Shown piece by piece: positions 13,867-14,558 of a stretch of 14,558 nucleotides of DNA (position 1 is its first letter; every line of letters begins with the position of its first letter). The stretch lies in NCBI GenBank assembly GCA_035566895.1, contig DATMQA010000177.1:1-14558 (forward strand), read 5' to 3'. The position numbers and the translations under genes are program-made. The stretch is from DATMQA01 sp035566895. Its GTDB lineage: Bacteria; Verrucomicrobiota; Verrucomicrobiia; Limisphaerales; UBA8199. The notes below the pieces were generated by a model. It had not been told where the DNA came from. It made no database searches and saw only the letters and a list, made by a program, of their open reading frames with translations.

Positions 13867-14558
13867 CTACGGAACGACTTGCACGATCTTCACTTTCGGA
13901 TTCGAGGGATTATACGGAATGAAGTCCCGCAGCTTGACCTGCACGTAGGACCGGCGGTAGGCGCACTCGCTTTGGTGGGCGTAACTCAGCCAGGCCTCCC
14001 GCTCGGTGGCGTCGTAGGCCGCGTTCATGAGATTGCCGCCCAGCGAGCCAACGGCTTTTGAGAGCTGGATTACCGCGTCGATGTCGTAGCGGCCATGTGC
14101 GTATTGGGAAAAGTGCGCGCGCGCCGTGGGGTCACGCGATTCGGCATGATAAACCAGGTGTTCGAAGACCTGGGGCGCCAACTCGTCCTTGGGATCGTTG
14201 TCTTTCCAGATCAGCAGGTCGGGTGCCCAGGCCTTCATCTTAACGGCGGCGGGCACTTTGCCGTCCCCGACCACGAAATGATACTTCTTGATCCGCCGGG
14301 TCTGCTGGATCATCTGGACCGCCTGTTCGAGGGTCCGCGCCGAGTAAAGAATGTCGCGGAACATCATCATGAAATGCAGCCCATGCAGGTCGTAGGGCTT
14401 GTCGCTGGCGGGCGAATCGCCAATCTCGGTGAGGGTAATGCCTTCGGCGTTGATTCCGGTATGGCAGCCGATGCTGCCGGCAAACGAAGGGTTGAGGTGC
14501 GCGATGCCCTCCTTGGGCACGTAGATAACTACACACCGGAAATCCTGCAGATGCGCGG
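13867..14558 (-). CDS. C45-family (penicillin acyltransferase-like) Ntn-hydrolase, 5' end outside the window
   Basis: The frame is open across the right edge, so this is the C-terminal part (about 229 residues) of a longer protein. It matches the later portion of the C45 autoproteolytic acyltransferase/hydrolase family, related to acyl-CoA:6-aminopenicillanic acid acyltransferase and the choloylglycine-hydrolase group. Recognisable elements in order: CVVIYVPKEG, FAGSIGCHTGINAEGITLTEIG, a helix RDILYSARTLEQAVQMI, HFVVGDGK, YDID...LSKAVGS, NLMNAAYDATEREAWLSYA, and a Y-x-L/F-RDFIPYN end. The nucleophilic cysteine, exposed by self-cleavage near the N-terminus, is not in the window, so activity cannot be judged. 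A GTG at 14520 is only an internal codon, not a credible start. Family members deacylate or transacylate amides, and many have unknown substrates. A 184-base gap separates it from the pilin-like gene downstream. Confidence 0.75.
   Translation of the reverse strand, partial: AHLQDFRCVVIYVPKEGIAHLNPSFAGSIGCHTGINAEGITLTEIGDSPASDKPYDLHGLHFMMMFRDILYSARTLEQAVQMIQQTRRIKKYHFVVGDGKVPAAVKMKAWAPDLLIWKDNDPKDELAPQVFEHLVYHAESRDPTARAHFSQYAHGRYDIDAVIQLSKAVGSLGGNLMNAAYDATEREAWLSYAHQSECAYRRSYVQVKLRDFIPYNPSNPKVKIVQVVP

Overview
The window is GC-rich chromosomal DNA that looks like a Verrucomicrobiota genome, probably a soil or sediment Pedosphaera-like (Limisphaerales) lineage. This is inferred from content, not from a marker gene. 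The clues are a WD40-repeat Ser/Thr kinase with the N-terminal extension common in Planctomycetota and Verrucomicrobiota, a Sigma70_ECF (ECF43-like) sigma factor, and exported proteins with 'FTYQGRL' and 'IDWHKVAGGGGTS' starts. Most starts lack a strong Shine-Dalgarno sequence. There is no rRNA, intact tRNA, CRISPR array, transposase or phage gene.

Left and centre (about 230-10905, all + strand): seven genes lie head to tail with gaps of only 37-103 bases. They are a membrane-anchored coiled-coil/TPR-like protein, a secreted tannase/feruloyl-esterase-family hydrolase, a 1108-residue kinase with one membrane segment and about 14 WD40 repeats, a 526-residue exported tail-fibre-like protein with an internal duplication, an exported kelch-type propeller, a short exported glycine-rich protein, and an ECF sigma factor. 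The kinase through the sigma factor read as one cassette: a sensor kinase, three exported surface-type proteins and the probable kinase target. In this sigma class the sigma gene usually sits beside the kinase. Here it is about 4 kb away, at the far end, behind the exported proteins.

Right part (10886-14558, all - strand): a secreted CocE/NonD hydrolase carries every active-site residue expected of an alpha-amino-acid ester hydrolase (AEH). Its 3' end overlaps the sigma gene tail to tail by 20 bases. Upstream of it is a non-coding stretch of about 420 bases with palindromes and a tRNA-3'-end-like fragment, then a small pilin-like gene with an unusual prepilin cleavage site. At the right edge is a C45 (penicillin acyltransferase-like) Ntn-hydrolase whose 5' end is outside the window. 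Two enzymes from families that include beta-lactam acyl-transfer enzymes therefore lie within 3 kb on the same strand.

Nothing here is a fully unknown system. The strongest candidates for something undescribed are the kinase/exported-protein/sigma cassette and the AEH-C45 neighbourhood.
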